Assembly (NCBI RefSeq): GCF_964656455.1
Contig: NC_135712.1
Coordinates: 66,965,239-67,029,238 of the forward strand
Reading direction: 5' to 3'
DNA: 64,000 nt
Origin: Halichoerus grypus
Lineage: Eukaryota; Chordata; Mammalia; Carnivora; Phocidae
In this document: positions 34,481-45,881 of the stretch, in pieces
How positions within the stretch are numbered: the stretch's first letter is position 1
Layout of the letters: each line of letters begins with the position of its first letter
Position numbers and translations under genes: made by a program
Notes under the pieces: generated by a model
What the model saw: only the letters and a program-made list of their open reading frames with translations
Databases searched by the model: none
Told to the model about the DNA's origin: nothing

Positions 34481-35794
34481 ATGAACTGAATGAGGAGAGG
34501 GCAATAAAGCAGGATGGGAGTGCCTGCCAAGCCAGGACAGTGAAAATGAAGAAAGTCGGGGAGAGAAGAAATGCCCCCTCTTTCCTATCACCCTCCAGGC
34601 TCCAGGACCAACAATGTCCCCCAAATGGTGCTCCCCCACCACTGATTAAATAGGTAGCTTTTAAAAGCTACTCTAGCTCCAAATAGAAATAGAAAAAGAT
34701 GTTTTAAAGCTTTTCCATGCCAATTTAAATAAAATAGCGAACACATCCGACCTTGAAGCTAAATGGAAAACCCCTTTTTGTTACCAACCTTCCAAGGTGC
34801 TTGCTTGCCTTGGCTGGTGCCACACGGAACACTGGGATTGGGAACTGGGGGACTTGGAAACTTGGGGTGGGGCCCTGGAGGGCACAGCTTTCCCCTAACT
34901 CCATGTTGCTTTGGTTTTCTGGAGGAACAGGCACTCCAGGGGCTGAGGGAGCCAGGATGACAATAGGGTAACTTAAGTAAAGGGAGGAATTATTTCTACA
35001 CACAGAGCGGCTCCAGTCCTGGGAACCCACAGGCAATTCCTACCCCCCACCCCTATCAGCTCTGCTCCCCGCACCTACCCCACCACCACCACCCCCATTC
35101 TCCGAAAAGAAACACAACCCCTTAGGAGATGAAAAGCGCAGCTGCTTTTCACCACATACAATCCCTCCTACTACAATCTCCACTTCATTGTCAATATTCC
35201 TGCCTCCTTTGCATCCCCAGGCCTAAGTCGTAATAGCATAAGTGGGATACACTGTAAAGGAGAACGCCCTCCCAACTCAGAAAAGCATGAGGAATCAGAA
35301 GGTAGTAATTTGGGGACATAGAAGAATACTGCCACAACGTGACCCTCGCCCTCTGAGCGTGGGGGCAAACTGGCAAACCAGCACACCGTCTTGGGCACAT
35401 CCCTGCCACACCCACACGTAAACACACGCATGCACATAGATGCATCTTGTTCTTGCCCCCTTCCTTCCTCCCCACTCCGTGTTAGAGCTGGACAGGGCCT
35501 TGCTCCCATGAGCAGAGGGCGGACAAGGGCGCTCTGGAGAGCCGCACATCCACAGCACCTGACCCTCCTCTCTCTCTCCAGGATAGGTAGAGCACAGGAC
35601 CCGCGCCAGCCACCTCCACCCTCACCTCCCAGCTCCCTGACATCTGTTGAGCACTTTTCAACTTGAAACCTCGATTCTTCCCTTTTAATAGGAGACTGAG
35701 TCAAGTATAAATCCAGCTCCACAAACACATCCAGTCCACGCCAAGCAGCAGACTAAACGAAGGAAAGAGGCAGAAAATGGATAAGCCGCTGTCA
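34481..35794. other. Unique sequence with a perfect 18-bp palindrome
   Basis: GTAGCTTTTAAAAGCTAC at 34654-34671 is a perfect palindrome. Nothing else is recognised; the 185-codon minus-strand frame at 35171-35728 has no known domain. Confidence 0.55.
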
Positions 35795-36120
35795 AAGGAT
35801 AGTTTTCCAAATGCTCTCATATAAATGTAATTTATAATTTAACTCATTAATGAGGGATGGTAAGGCTAGCTCCAAAGAGAATTTGAAAACGGGGGTTTGT
35901 ACAATCAGTCAGGGAAGGCACACAGAAATGAGTTTGTGAAGCCGAGACACAACTGGTTAATGACCCACAGGGCAAAAAAAAAAACCCGTAACTTTGGGGT
36001 TATCTCTTCCACTGAACAGAAATCATTTGCATCTCTGCTGGGTAAAGATTTGTGTTATCTTATCAAAACCTATATGTTAACATTTAACTTCATAAAGTCT
36101 GGCCCCCAATCAATAATACA
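35795..36120. promoter_or_regulatory. Candidate conserved noncoding element
   Basis: Unique AT-rich block with 'aactcattaatgagg', ATTTGCAT (octamer) near 36,027, and 'tgttatcttatcaaaac' (two GATA-type cores). No repeat is recognised. Confidence 0.33.
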
Positions 36121-36599
36121 TTGAAAGTCAAGCAAAAGTACCTCCCCCTAGAGCATTAAATAACCTCTGGGTGGACCTGTTAGGCAACAGTCTGAGGTTG
36201 CTAGGACATGCAATGAGCCTTTTGCCTTGTCTTCAAGGGGCTTCCAACACCTGGCAAGGCAAGACTGTCAGACATGGCGGAGTTAAACAGTTCCAGAAGA
36301 ATCACTGCTGATTTTGTTGGGCGTGACAATGGTACCGTGTTTGTGTACCACGTAAATACATCTTAACCAGGTGAGATATACACTGAAGTCTCCATGATAA
36401 GATTTCATGAAACCCAGGATTTATTTTAAAATATGCCAGGATAAATAAAAGTTTGGCGCGGGGTGGGGGGGGTGTGGAATAGATGAAACAAGATGGACAA
36501 AGTATTGTCAACTGCTGGAGCGAAGTAAGGGATACATGGGGATGCATGTATCGGTCTATTTGAGACTGCGTTCAAACTGTTGTTCACGCCACATCCTAT

Positions 36600-36785
36600 C
36601 ACATGTTTACCATCTTCTCACACACTACGTGATTCACTGTGGTTTTTTCTCTGTGTCTCCTGCTTAGAAGACAAACTACGTGGGGCAGGGCTTCTCATCA
36701 GTGCTTCCCACTCGCAAGCACCCGAAGGGCCATGTGCAGGTGCGGGGTGCACAGCAGGTCTTTGTGAAAAGATTCTTTGAGGCGT
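36600..36785 (+). repeat. Probable L2 fragment
   Basis: 'ctctgtgtctcctgcttagaagacaaactacgtggggcagggcttctcatcagtgcttccc' follows the L2 3' order (subject, size, use); diverged. Confidence 0.45.
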
Positions 36786-36907
36786 CCCACCACTCAGGGC
36801 CCAGGAGAAGGGGCCACTTGCATCAGGTGGGCTGGTCCCAAGCTGTTGGGGAGCAGAGCAGGAGGACAAGGTGTGCAGGCCGGCCAGAAAGAAGCCCCGG
36901 GAAGGAC

Positions 36908-37606
36908 TTTTTTTTTTTTTTAATTTTATTATGTTATGTTAATCACCATACATCATTAGTTTTTGATGTAGTGTTCCATGATTCATTGTTTGCGTATAAC
37001 ACCCAGTGCTCCATGCAGTACGTGCCCTCTTTAATACCCATCACCAGGCTAACCCATCCCCCCACCCCCCTCCCCTCTAGAACCCTCAGTTTGTTTCTCA
37101 GAGTCCATAGTCTCTCATGGTTCGTCTCCCCCACCGATTTACCCCCCTTCATTTCTCCCTTCCTACTATCTTCTTTTTTTTATTTTTAACACACAATGTA
37201 TTATTTGTTTCAGAGGTACAGGTCTGTGATTCACCAGTCTTACACAATTCACAGCGCTCACCACAGCACATACCCTCCCCAATGTCTGTCACCCAGACAC
37301 CCCATCCCTCCCACCCCCCACCACTCCAGCAACCCTCAGTTTGTTTCCTGAGATTAAGAACTCCTCATATCAATGAGATCATATGATACATGTCTTTCTC
37401 TGATTGACTTATTTCACTCAGCATAATACCCTCCAGTTCCATCCACATCATTGCAAATGGCAGGAGTTCATTCCCTTTGATGGCTGCATAATATTCCATT
37501 GTATATATATACCACATCTTCTTTATCCATTCATCTGTCGATGGACCCCTTGGCTCTTTCCATAGTTTGGCTATTGTGGACATTGCTGCTATAAACATCA
37601 GGGTGC
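36908..37606 (-). mobile_element. 5'-truncated L1 (carnivore type), 3' end
   Basis: This is an antisense L1 of about 700 bp. On the minus strand it holds the C-terminal end of ORF2, then a 3' UTR, then a poly-A (seen as the T-run at 36908-36921). The 3' UTR has two parts: one at about 37170-37365, homologous to the copy at 50467-50704, and a more distal one at about 36922-37160. Truncation is near 37606; no clear target duplication was found. The element is dead because nearly all of ORF1 and ORF2 is missing. Confidence 0.9.
37365..37598 (-). pseudogene. L1 ORF2 C-terminal remnant
   Basis: This 77-codon open frame matches the last part of L1 ORF2, the LINE endonuclease/reverse transcriptase protein. 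The stretch around residues 8-40, with TIAKLWKEP, the WIKKMWYIYTMEYY-type segment and the later EGIMLSEISQ segment, is diagnostic. Only the cysteine-rich-side C-terminus survives; the endonuclease and reverse transcriptase domains are absent, so it has no activity. Confidence 0.88.
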
Positions 37607-38879
37607 ACAGGACGGGGTTTTGAGAAGAGGTTGTGGAGAGTGTTCAAGGTGGGGGATCCCAGGGGGCCGAGCGCTGAGAAATGGCCACCGGGCTGAGTCA
37701 CTGGAAGCCCTCCGAGAAAGTCGCTCAGGGAAAGGGACAGTGGCTACCGGAGTGTGAGAGGCTAAGGTGGGAACGGGGGAAGGGAGGGACGGAGGTTGCA
37801 GGCAGAGACCACACATCTGAAAACCTGACAGATGAGACACAAAGCAGAGGCAATCCAGGAAGCAGCCAAGGCACGTGCACGTCTGTGGAGAAGGGGCAAA
37901 CTGTTTGGAGATGGGAGGAGAGAGGCATGGCCATCCGAGTAGCGGGTAGGATGTGGACCTGTTGGACAGGGTTCTCCCCTGGGCCCTGGGTTCAGGGGCT
38001 GGGGCAGGAGGCGGGGCCTTTGGCTGGAGGGGGTGGGCCTGCAGCTGCCTAGGGCTGTGGGAGGGGGCTGCCTGCCGGACTGCAGGTGGGCCTTTGATGT
38101 GGCTCAGGCTGTGGGGCAGAGAAACCTGAGCTTCCCGAGCGTGGCCCGCTGCATCAATGCCACCCAGTCTTCAATGAGGCCGCAGAAGATGTGAGCCCGT
38201 GGGCCCGTGGCAGGGCTGGCAGGAAATGAAGGCGCAGCATTTCAGCTGGAGATGAAAGGGAGTTTGTACCCAGACTCCTACCCACACACCCACACTCCAT
38301 TCTCTCCTCTCTGGGAGGGGTTCTCAGTGTGGGGAGCAGGCTGAGACTCCTACTCTCTTTTCCATTTCCTCACTTCACTGAGGAGAAGAACACCCAGTGG
38401 GGTGTCTGTAAAGAGAGAGACTGGGGATTGAGGGAAGGGTCTTCCTTATCTTTGCAGGTTTCAACAAGCTTCCCCTGTGGGATGAGGGAGGGAGCCACGC
38501 ATACATCAGGTAAAAACCTAGAGACAAAATTTGTCCCCTCAGCCCTTGCACGTCAGCCCAACCCCACCCCTGTGTTTAGAGATTTACCACCTCCATTCAC
38601 AATTCTAACCATGTATGAGAGACAGAGAGATAAAATATGAGAGAATGCAGTTTCATAGCTGCTCCGTAAAGGACCCTGCCCATGTCCCCTGCTCTGTTTC
38701 CAGCCACAGACACTCACCAGTGACCTTGAACTCCTGCAGGGGTTCAGGACCCTACTCCTCACCCCACACTGGAAATATAAAATCAAGGACCCTGTTTTTG
38801 AGAACATGCCCCATTCCATGCTTTGAAAGAAAGAGAAAGGGAGGGGGCGGCCATGATGTTTTCTGCTTCAGCTTTCATT

Positions 38880-39000
38880 AACAACCCAACACACACTGAT
38901 TGAGGCTTCGGTGCCAGGCATTGGGCTGGACAAAGGGACACGAAGACAAACGGGGCTCTCTCCCTGCCCTGGGAGACGGAGCTCACATCAGGGAGACCAT
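38880..39000 (-). repeat. Ancient LINE-type fragment (L2 or similar)
   Basis: 'gattgaggcttcggtgccaggcattgggctggacaaagggacacgaagacaaacggggctctctccctgccctgggagacggagctcac' has the antisense L2-type layout. Confidence 0.5.
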
Positions 39001-39507
39001 CACAGGTTCTCAGGCAGTAGGGGCAGCACCAAGGGCTGAGGGCAAGGCAGAAAGAGGTGCCCCAGAGTTTCTCTCCCTGACTGTCCCTGAGATTCACTTG
39101 GGGAGCCCTGAAAATTAGACCAATGCACAGCCCCCCCTCCCCCGCCGGGGCCGAGGGAATCCCTCTTTGATGGTGGGTTCTGGGCTTCATTAGTTTTAAA
39201 CCAACCCCCACCCCTCAGCCCCCAACACCCTGATGATTCCACTGTGCTGCCAGGTAAGAGAACTATTAAAGCATACATCCCTTTTCAAAATGGACACGAC
39301 AAAGGATGAGGGGCCAGGGCCCCAGGGAAATGCTACCAGCTCAGATTTGCCCTTCCCCACCAGAGCATGGCATGGCATGGCAAGTGGGCAGTAACAGTCC
39401 CCCCTCCTCAAATGGCCACCCTGGCCAGTGCCAGGACAACCCAGAGCAAGAAGGGAATGGTTTGGGCTCTTTCCCCCCACAACTTTGACCTCAAAGGTGG
39501 AAAAGAC

Positions 39508-39567
39508 GCATCCTGTCCCTCTCTTTCTGAAACATCCAGAAGCATCCTGTCCCTCTCTTTCTGAAAC
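39508..39567 (+). repeat. Tandem duplication, period 34
   Basis: The 26-bp sequence 'gcatcctgtccctctctttc'+'tgaaac' occurs at 39508-39533 and again, identical, at 39542-39567. Recent local duplication. Confidence 0.95.
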
Positions 39568-39869
39568 TCCGTCTGAGTTTTATTGTTGCCTTTTTTAAGC
39601 ACTCCAGTGTGCTGGAGGAATGAAAAGGAACAGCACCCCTGCTGAGTGTCCTAGATGCCCAGGGAAGGGAGAGGCACTGCGGATAACTATGGGCACTGTG
39701 GGTGGGCATCTTCCAAGTCCAATTCTAAACAGATCTAGAGAGGAGCAGGCAGGGTTTAAGGAATGGAGCAAGTAGCCAAGATGGCTAGCTCTGCTGGGTG
39801 TGGGGCAGGGAGCCCTCAGCAAGTCCAGAACACCAGGGCTCACCAGAGCCTGGCATGAGTCCCCTGAGA

Positions 39870-39990
39870 GCAGATACTATGTGGTGTGATGGGACACAGC
39901 ACAGAGTTTGGAATTGGAAACAAGGATCTGAAACTGCCTCTTAGTACATGTGTGACTGGGACATATTCTTCCTGGAGAATCTTTTACTTC
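39870..39990 (+). repeat. MIR, left part (split by Can-SINE)
   Basis: 'cacagagtttggaattggaaacaaggatctgaaactgcctcttagtacatgtgtgactggg' is the left half of a sense MIR. The right half resumes at 40232 after the SINE. Confidence 0.65.
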
Positions 39991-40035
39991 CCTCCCTCCC
40001 TCCCTCCTTCCCTCTCTCCCTTCCTTCCTTTCTTT
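39988..40035 (+). repeat. (CCCT)/(CTTC)n pyrimidine tract
   Basis: A pure C/T run of nearly 50 bases next to the T-run side of the SINE at 40033, possibly grown from that SINE's tail. Confidence 0.9.
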
Positions 40036-40230
40036 TCAAGATTTATTTATTTATTTTAGAGAGAAAGAGAGAAAGCACGAGCAGGAGGGGCACAGGGAGA
40101 GATACAATCCCAAACAGACTCCGCACTGAGTGTGGAGCCTGATGAGGGGCTCGATCCCACAACCCTGAGATCAGGACCTGAGCCAAAACCAAGAGTGGGA
40201 TGCTCAACCGACAGTGCCCTCCAGGCGCCT
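40033..40230 (-). mobile_element. Can-SINE inserted into a MIR
   Basis: This antisense Can-SINE runs from 'tttcaagatttatttatttattttagagag' to 'gacagtgccctccaggcgcct'. It splits an older MIR into 39870-39990 and 40232-40370. A pyrimidine-rich tract (39988-40035) lies against its T-run. I could not define a clean target duplication. Confidence 0.9.
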
Positions 40231-40231
40231 C

Positions 40232-40370
40232 TCTTCATTTCTAAAATGAGTGTAAGAGTACCAAACTCAGAATTGTTTGTTATCAGCATAAGAATTAAAT
40301 GAGATAATGTACAAAGCAATTAGAACAATGTCTGGCATAGAGTTCAGGAAAGGGAAGTTGTGGTTGTTGG
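40232..40370 (+). repeat. MIR, right part (split by Can-SINE)
   Basis: 'cttcatttctaaaatgagtgtaagagtacc', 'agaattaaatgagataatgtacaaagcaattagaacaatgtctggcatag' are the right half of the MIR begun at 39870. Confidence 0.75.
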
Positions 40371-40599
40371 GAGAAGGAACTAAGGATGTGGATGCTCTTC
40401 GACAACAGTGAAGCACTCCATTAAATCATGGGTTTTGTCAATATCCTCCTACATCATTTTGCCCAGAGCAGGTGAAGGTGAATTACCTGAGACTCTACGG
40501 AGCCAGTGAGTGGCCCGGGCAGTTCCTAGGCATGTAGCCCCGCAGGCAGGGCAGGCAAGGCCAGCGACTCCGCAGACTGCAGTGGGGCTAACGGGCTTC

Positions 40600-40705
40600 C
40601 TGCCTCCCCCGGAACTGTTACCCTCTGGAAGGCAAGAGCTGTGCTTTATTCACCCCCTCTCGCCAGCACCCAGCACAGTCCTGGTGCGTGATGGCTGCTC
40701 AAGTC
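40600..40705 (+). repeat. L2 3' tail
   Basis: 'ctggaaggcaagagctgtgctttattcaccccctctcgccagcacccagcacagtcctggtg' fits the L2 tail. Confidence 0.5.
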
Positions 40706-41124
40706 CACAAGCCTCGTTATTGGACAGCTCTGCCAAGGTGGAACTGGAGAGGCTGATAGGGCAGGTCAAGGGCTCAAGTCTGTGAACCCAAAGAAGGTCC
40801 CTGTGTTGTGCTGCGGGGAGAGCTGTCACAGCCCAGAGGACCAAGCAGGCAACTCCAGGGTGCCCAGCTCGATCCTGGGCACCCCTGCCAGCCTCCACCT
40901 TCTCTTTCCCACCCTGGCTCTTCTCTGCTGCATGTGGGCTCACACGTGGGGTGGTGAGGCTGCAGGAATCCTGACACAGAGATGCTGCCATTTCCTCACA
41001 TCTCAACCTCCCCACCCGACCGAGGCCAGGTATCCCTGGTTTCCCACCTCTCACTTTGAAATGGAAATATCATCACCAGATAATGAGAACTCTAGAAGGT
41101 TGTCTCTTCAAAACCCTGAGAACG

Positions 41125-41343
41125 GGGTGCCTGGGGTGGCTCAGTTGGTTGACATCTGCCTTCGGTTCAGGTCATGACCCTGGGGTCCTGGGATCGAGTC
41201 CCATGTCGGGCTCCCTGCTCAGCGGGAAAACTGCTTCTCTCTCTCTGCCCCTCCCCCCTGCTTGTGCTCTCTCTCTCTCTCTCTCTCACTCTCTCTCAAA
41301 TAAATAAATAAAAAATCTTTAAAAAATAAAAAAAACAACAAAC
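41125..41343 (+). mobile_element. Can-SINE, full-length form
   Basis: This sense Can-SINE starts 'gggtgcctggggtggctcagttggttgacatc', has a (CT)n segment at about 41265-41297, and ends in an A-rich tail with AAATAAATAAATAAA. A perfect 14-bp duplication, 'aaaccctgagaacg', flanks it at 41111-41124 and 41344-41357. The variable CT tract and tail are likely to be polymorphic. Confidence 0.95.
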
Positions 41344-42119
41344 AAACCCTGAGAACGACTGTGATCTCCCCACACCCAGAGGAGCCCATCTTTCATCGAT
41401 GTCCATTGTCGCTCAATGAGGAGGACTGGCTCGGCTGGGAAGCCAAGTTCACAGACTGGCGTGGCCGAAATTCCAGACCCACTACAACCTCCACATCCCA
41501 GCTCTTGCTGCCTGCACTAGATGTTATCCCAGATCCTTCCAAACCCTGCGGTTCTCCGGTTCCCTGCAAACATTTTTACCCACAGTGTAAACACTGCAGA
41601 AGGTTTTGAGTTTAGAACCAGGAAGAATTTTGGCACAGTACCATCAGGGCAAACCCAACAGGAGAAGCATCAGTTTCTTCAGTGCCTGCAAGGATGGATG
41701 GGCCATGCACACAGACCACCCAGCGTCTGAAGCCCAGCCTCCCTTCCACTGACCTTCACACCCTCATAAAGGGCGCCAGCTTGTGTCAGACCCACAAAAT
41801 GGGTCTTCTTAACACAGAAAGATCATCTGAGACCTGTGGTGAGTGGAGTTTGATTTCTACTAGTGCTTCTGAGATGCGAGCCTCTCCAAACCCCCCTTCC
41901 AGCCTCACCACCCCAAATCTCTAAGACAAATATGGGGTGTGGTTTGGGTTGAATATCTGGGTGTAAAGCTTTGGTGCTCTGTCCTGGGAGCCTAGCCTCC
42001 AGTGAGCAGGCCCAAAAGCCATTGGTGAATATGCTGAAAAGGCGGGTGGGTAGTAAGCCCCTCTCTGGGCTGCTGAGCCCCTTTCTCTTGCAAGCCCTCC
42101 TTTGTCAGGGCTACGAGGA

Positions 42120-42225
42120 AACAGAGGGAATCAGTCAGTATGACCTGGGACCAGTTACTTAACTACCAGAGCCTCAGTTTCCCCATTCATAAGATGAGGG
42201 AACAACTCTTGGGATAGTCCCCTGG
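42120..42225 (+). repeat. MIR fragment
   Basis: 'tatgacctgggaccagttacttaactaccagagcctcagtttccccattcataagatgaggga' is the sense MIR core. Confidence 0.78.
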
Positions 42226-43004
42226 TAATTTAGAGAGCAGAATGTCACGCACATTGATTGAACATCCAAGACATCGTCCCCCCGGTCTAGCCTTCCTTGT
42301 CACACATGAGCAAGCTCAGGGTTGTGCAGGTCCAGCATAGGACACTGTGGGACATCTGGGATGACAGCAGATGGAATCTGGAGCTTTGCCCAAGAACAAT
42401 AGGAATATGAATTCTGATTGGGAGGGGAGATGGGGCCTCCGTAGGGCAGCAGACTCTACCTCAGTCCTCTGTGAAATGAGCGCCCTACCCGAATATATGC
42501 ACACATACACAGCCTGTGAGTCAGGGCCAAGGGTTCTACCCTGCAGGCTCAGAAAGTGCCCAGGACATTGGCTCTTGGCAGAGGTGCAGGCCTGGGAGTG
42601 GTCACTAGAGGGCTCAGGAGGGCATCGAGGTAGCTGCCCCAGGGAGGTCACAGGAGAGGGACAGCCTGAGAACCAGGATGGGGCTGGGGATTGGGTGGGG
42701 GAGAGAGAGAGAAAGAGAGAGTATCAAGGGGAGGGAGACCACGGCTGTGCTATGGGAGAGTAGGATGGCTTACTATAAAGCTTCCCCATTACCTCCTCAG
42801 GACCCAGAAAGGCCCAGAGAAATCCAGAGCCCCAGGCTTCCCACAACATTGCAGCAGAGAACACTGCATACCCCAAATGCCTGAACCCCCTAGTTTCCTA
42901 TCTCCCCTCCACCACCAAGTGCATTTCCCTGGTCTGTCTATGAAATGATCTCCAGGATCTACAGGAGCCTGCTACGGAGAGAGGCGACCAGCTAGTGGGT
43001 TAGG

Positions 43005-43225
43005 TAGAAAGAGCACTTGTTCTGGGTTCACTGGGGCCTGGGTTCAAATCCTTTCTGCACCTCACTTCTATAGAGTTGTGGGATGTTAGGTAAGTTTCTT
43101 TACCTCCCTGAGGTCTTTCTGTCCTGTGTAAACCAGGAGCTAAATCCCTCCATTAGAGCCCTCCAGGAAGACTTAATTGAGACTGGCCCACGGTAGGTTC
43201 CCACACATAGTGGTTGTTATTTGAG
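43005..43225 (+). repeat. MIR
   Basis: Near full length, from 'gtagaaagagcacttgttctgggttc' and 'cctgggttcaaatcctttctgcacctcac' to 'ggcccacggtaggttcccacacatagtggttgttatt'. Confidence 0.78.
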
Positions 43226-43629
43226 AATACAAAGCAGATCCCACCACAGTTAATCCCTGGGGCTGGAGGCATTCATCCACCCCTAGGGCTACCTGTGCCG
43301 TTGTCTGTGGGCTCCTTTCTGCCCGGCTCCCTGTTTCCCGCTATCAGAGCCCCTGGATGAGGCCGCAGCACCAAACCAAACTGCCAGCAGAAGTCTAAGT
43401 CACAGTCAGGGAGGTTGCCCCAGACAGGTGACCAGGGCAGGACAGGGCAGGCAACAGTCACAGGCATGCCCCCATTCCTATCCCCTCAGGCTGGGGCCCA
43501 TGCAAAGCCATTCTCCCAGGCCCTGCCCTCTCCAGGAGAGGAGTTTGAAGTGGAAACTGCTTCTGACATTTAGCTCAGTGTGACAATCTCAGAGCAATCC
43601 TCTCTCTCAGCAGGACCAGGCTGTGAAGT

Positions 43630-43670
43630 GTAATTAAAGCCACGGGTTAATTACGAGTGGCAGCCATCTT
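43630..43670. promoter_or_regulatory. Candidate regulatory element: inverted homeodomain sites and YY1 motif
   Basis: GTAATTAA (43630-43637) and its exact reverse complement TTAATTAC (43647-43654) sit 17 bp apart centre to centre, both with the TAATTA homeodomain core. GCCATCTT (43663-43670) is a YY1 core on the other strand. The sequence is unique. Function is inferred from motif arrangement only. Confidence 0.4.
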
Positions 43671-44169
43671 GCCAAGAGGAACACCTCACCGCTGCTCCTC
43701 CTGCTTCCAGAGCCATCCTCCCAGAGGTCCAGGATGCAGGAGCCACACCAGCTCTCCACATCCTCTCCCTCTTCCACCCCTCCACCTCAGCCCTGAAGAT
43801 CTCCAGCCAAGTCATGCCAGAGTTGCCTTCAACTAGCTGTTTTAATTTCTCTTGCAGTTCATACTTGGGAAGTGCTCCCTGTAGTCCAACTTAAATCTAT
43901 CCTTCTACAGATCGACAGGGGGAATGGGGAGAACTGACAGTGATGTGAGTTAGGGCTTCAGGGAAGGTGCCCTGAGAAGTGTCCTTAGAGAAGGGCAGGG
44001 CCTTGCGTCCCACCCCACAACCATGAAGAGGAGACGGAGTGAGGATCCTACAGGATCCAGCCAGGGATGGGGGCAATGTGGTGGATGAAGGGGGATGGGG
44101 AATGGAAAAGGATGTCTGTCGGATGGAGGAGAGTGCGAGCTGGGAGGTAGCAGGTCCCTCTGGGCTGGA

Positions 44170-44338
44170 GGCCTGGATTGGCTTAATAGTTATCCAATAT
44201 CGCCATATCTTAGTCCCCCCATCTGTAAAATGGGGGTAATAAAGTCATACCTACTCTTAGGGCCTTTGTGAGCTAAAATACAGAAAATAGCTTTTTAAAT
44301 GGCCTGGCACAACTTAAGCTCTCAGTAATCTCTGAGAA
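44170..44338 (+). repeat. MIR
   Basis: 'ccccatctgtaaaatgggggtaataaagtcatacctactcttagggcctttgtgag' and 'ggcctggcacaacttaagctctcagtaatc' identify it. Confidence 0.75.
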
Positions 44339-44614
44339 ATCCTCTTAACACCCACATCCTCTTCCACAAATTGCTCAGAATCCTAGGGCTTCTTCCTTCC
44401 CCTTTCTCTCAGACTAACTCCTTCTTCTCCATTCCCATGGCCTCATGGCAGTCGAGGCCCTCACCCCGATGCTGGACCCAGTCTGTGGCCTCACCTCCTC
44501 CCCAGCCTCCCCACGGGCCTCCCTCTGCCCCCCCACATCCACCTCCAGCTCCCCAGTCCACTCTGCAGAAGGGCAGGTATGCTTGGTACCCTTAGTCCCC
44601 AGGTACTTTTCCAG

Positions 44615-44800
44615 ACATCCTGCTTTACTAAAAGGAGCTCATTTAATTCGGTCCCCACAATCGCCCTCAGAAGCAGGTATTATGGCCACCTTACAGATGA
44701 GGAAACTGAGCCTCAGAGAGGAGAAATCATCTGCGCAAAGTCACTCTACCAGTAAATGGTAGAGGCAGAATTCAAGCCCTACTGTGGGGCTCCCGCCTGC
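44615..44800 (-). repeat. MIR
   Basis: 'gctcatttaattcggtccccacaatcgccctcagaagcaggtattatggccaccttacagatgaggaaactgagcctcagagagg' to 'gaattcaagcccta' is a well-kept antisense MIR. Confidence 0.85.
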
Positions 44801-45881
44801 CTTCCACATGAGACTCCTCAGCAAAGTGTCTGAGGCCTTCCACGTCCGGCCGCTCTCCCCTGCCCCAGTCCAGCCCGGTGCTTGCCCAGCTCCTGACGCA
44901 CCCGTCTCACCTTCACTTATGTCTTACCCTCAAGGAGTCAAAGAGAAGGAGAGACTACAGGATGGGAGAGGAATTGGGGAAAGAGAAAGCTGGAAGGGGA
45001 AAGGAGGCTGCAGGGAACTAATCTGGTGTCCGCAGGTCTGGGGACTTCTCTGGTGGGCCTTCAGCTCTTCCTCCAGCTTCGCTTCTGTCTTCCCCATCAG
45101 GGCGTGGGATTCCACGGAAAGGAAAGAGTGAGGGGAGCCCCGGGTGCAGGAGGCCCGGGCTGGAGGCTGGGGCACAGACTGTAAAAACTTTAGGTGCTCC
45201 ACCTGCGTTGGAGCCACTTGGCCCAGCCACACAGCCGGGGTACACGCAGATGGGGCTGAGAGAGGCTGTGGGGATCTCGCAGGAAACCTGCCAGGATCCT
45301 GGCAAGCACGAGGGGCGCTGGGAGGCCTCGGGCAGGCTACGCAGCCCTCACTTCCAGAAAGGGGTCTGGGGTGGTTTTTGCAAACCACACAGAGGGAACT
45401 CAATGTGCTACCTGAGAAAAATTCCTGCAAAGACTATAAATGAGGGGTGGTGGGCCCTTGGGAAAGGCGGCTGAGATCACGGGCAGGCAGTGTGTGTTCA
45501 GTAATAAAGTCCTGTTGGCCAAAGCTCATCTTCTCTTTTGACAGGGTCACCAGGCTGGTAGAGGAGGGAAATGGGGTTTGCCGGGAGACTTGATCTTAAA
45601 ACCATCTGACAATCTCGTCATGAAATGGTTGCATATAAGCTAGAGAAAGGAAGCTAAACGGTGGGAATATTAGTAGGACACGGAGCTGGCTGCACCGTCA
45701 TGCCCATGGGTTCTTGCCAATGGATCAAGTCCCCTTGGACAGAAGCATCCAGGTGCATGCAGGGCTCTGAATTATCCCACTGCATTCGAGATCCTAGCAG
45801 TTCCTTGCGTCAATAGACGGGAAGCATCTGAAGGTGGGAGCTACTAGCAGGTATATTGGCTGTCAGAGACAGAATCTGAAA

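Larger units (their letters stand above)
37607..39869. other. Unique sequence
   Basis: Includes an (ATGGC)3 run at about 39,366-39,381 and the 34-bp-period duplication at 39,508. A MER5-like trace near 39,080-39,240 is too weak to call. Confidence 0.5.
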
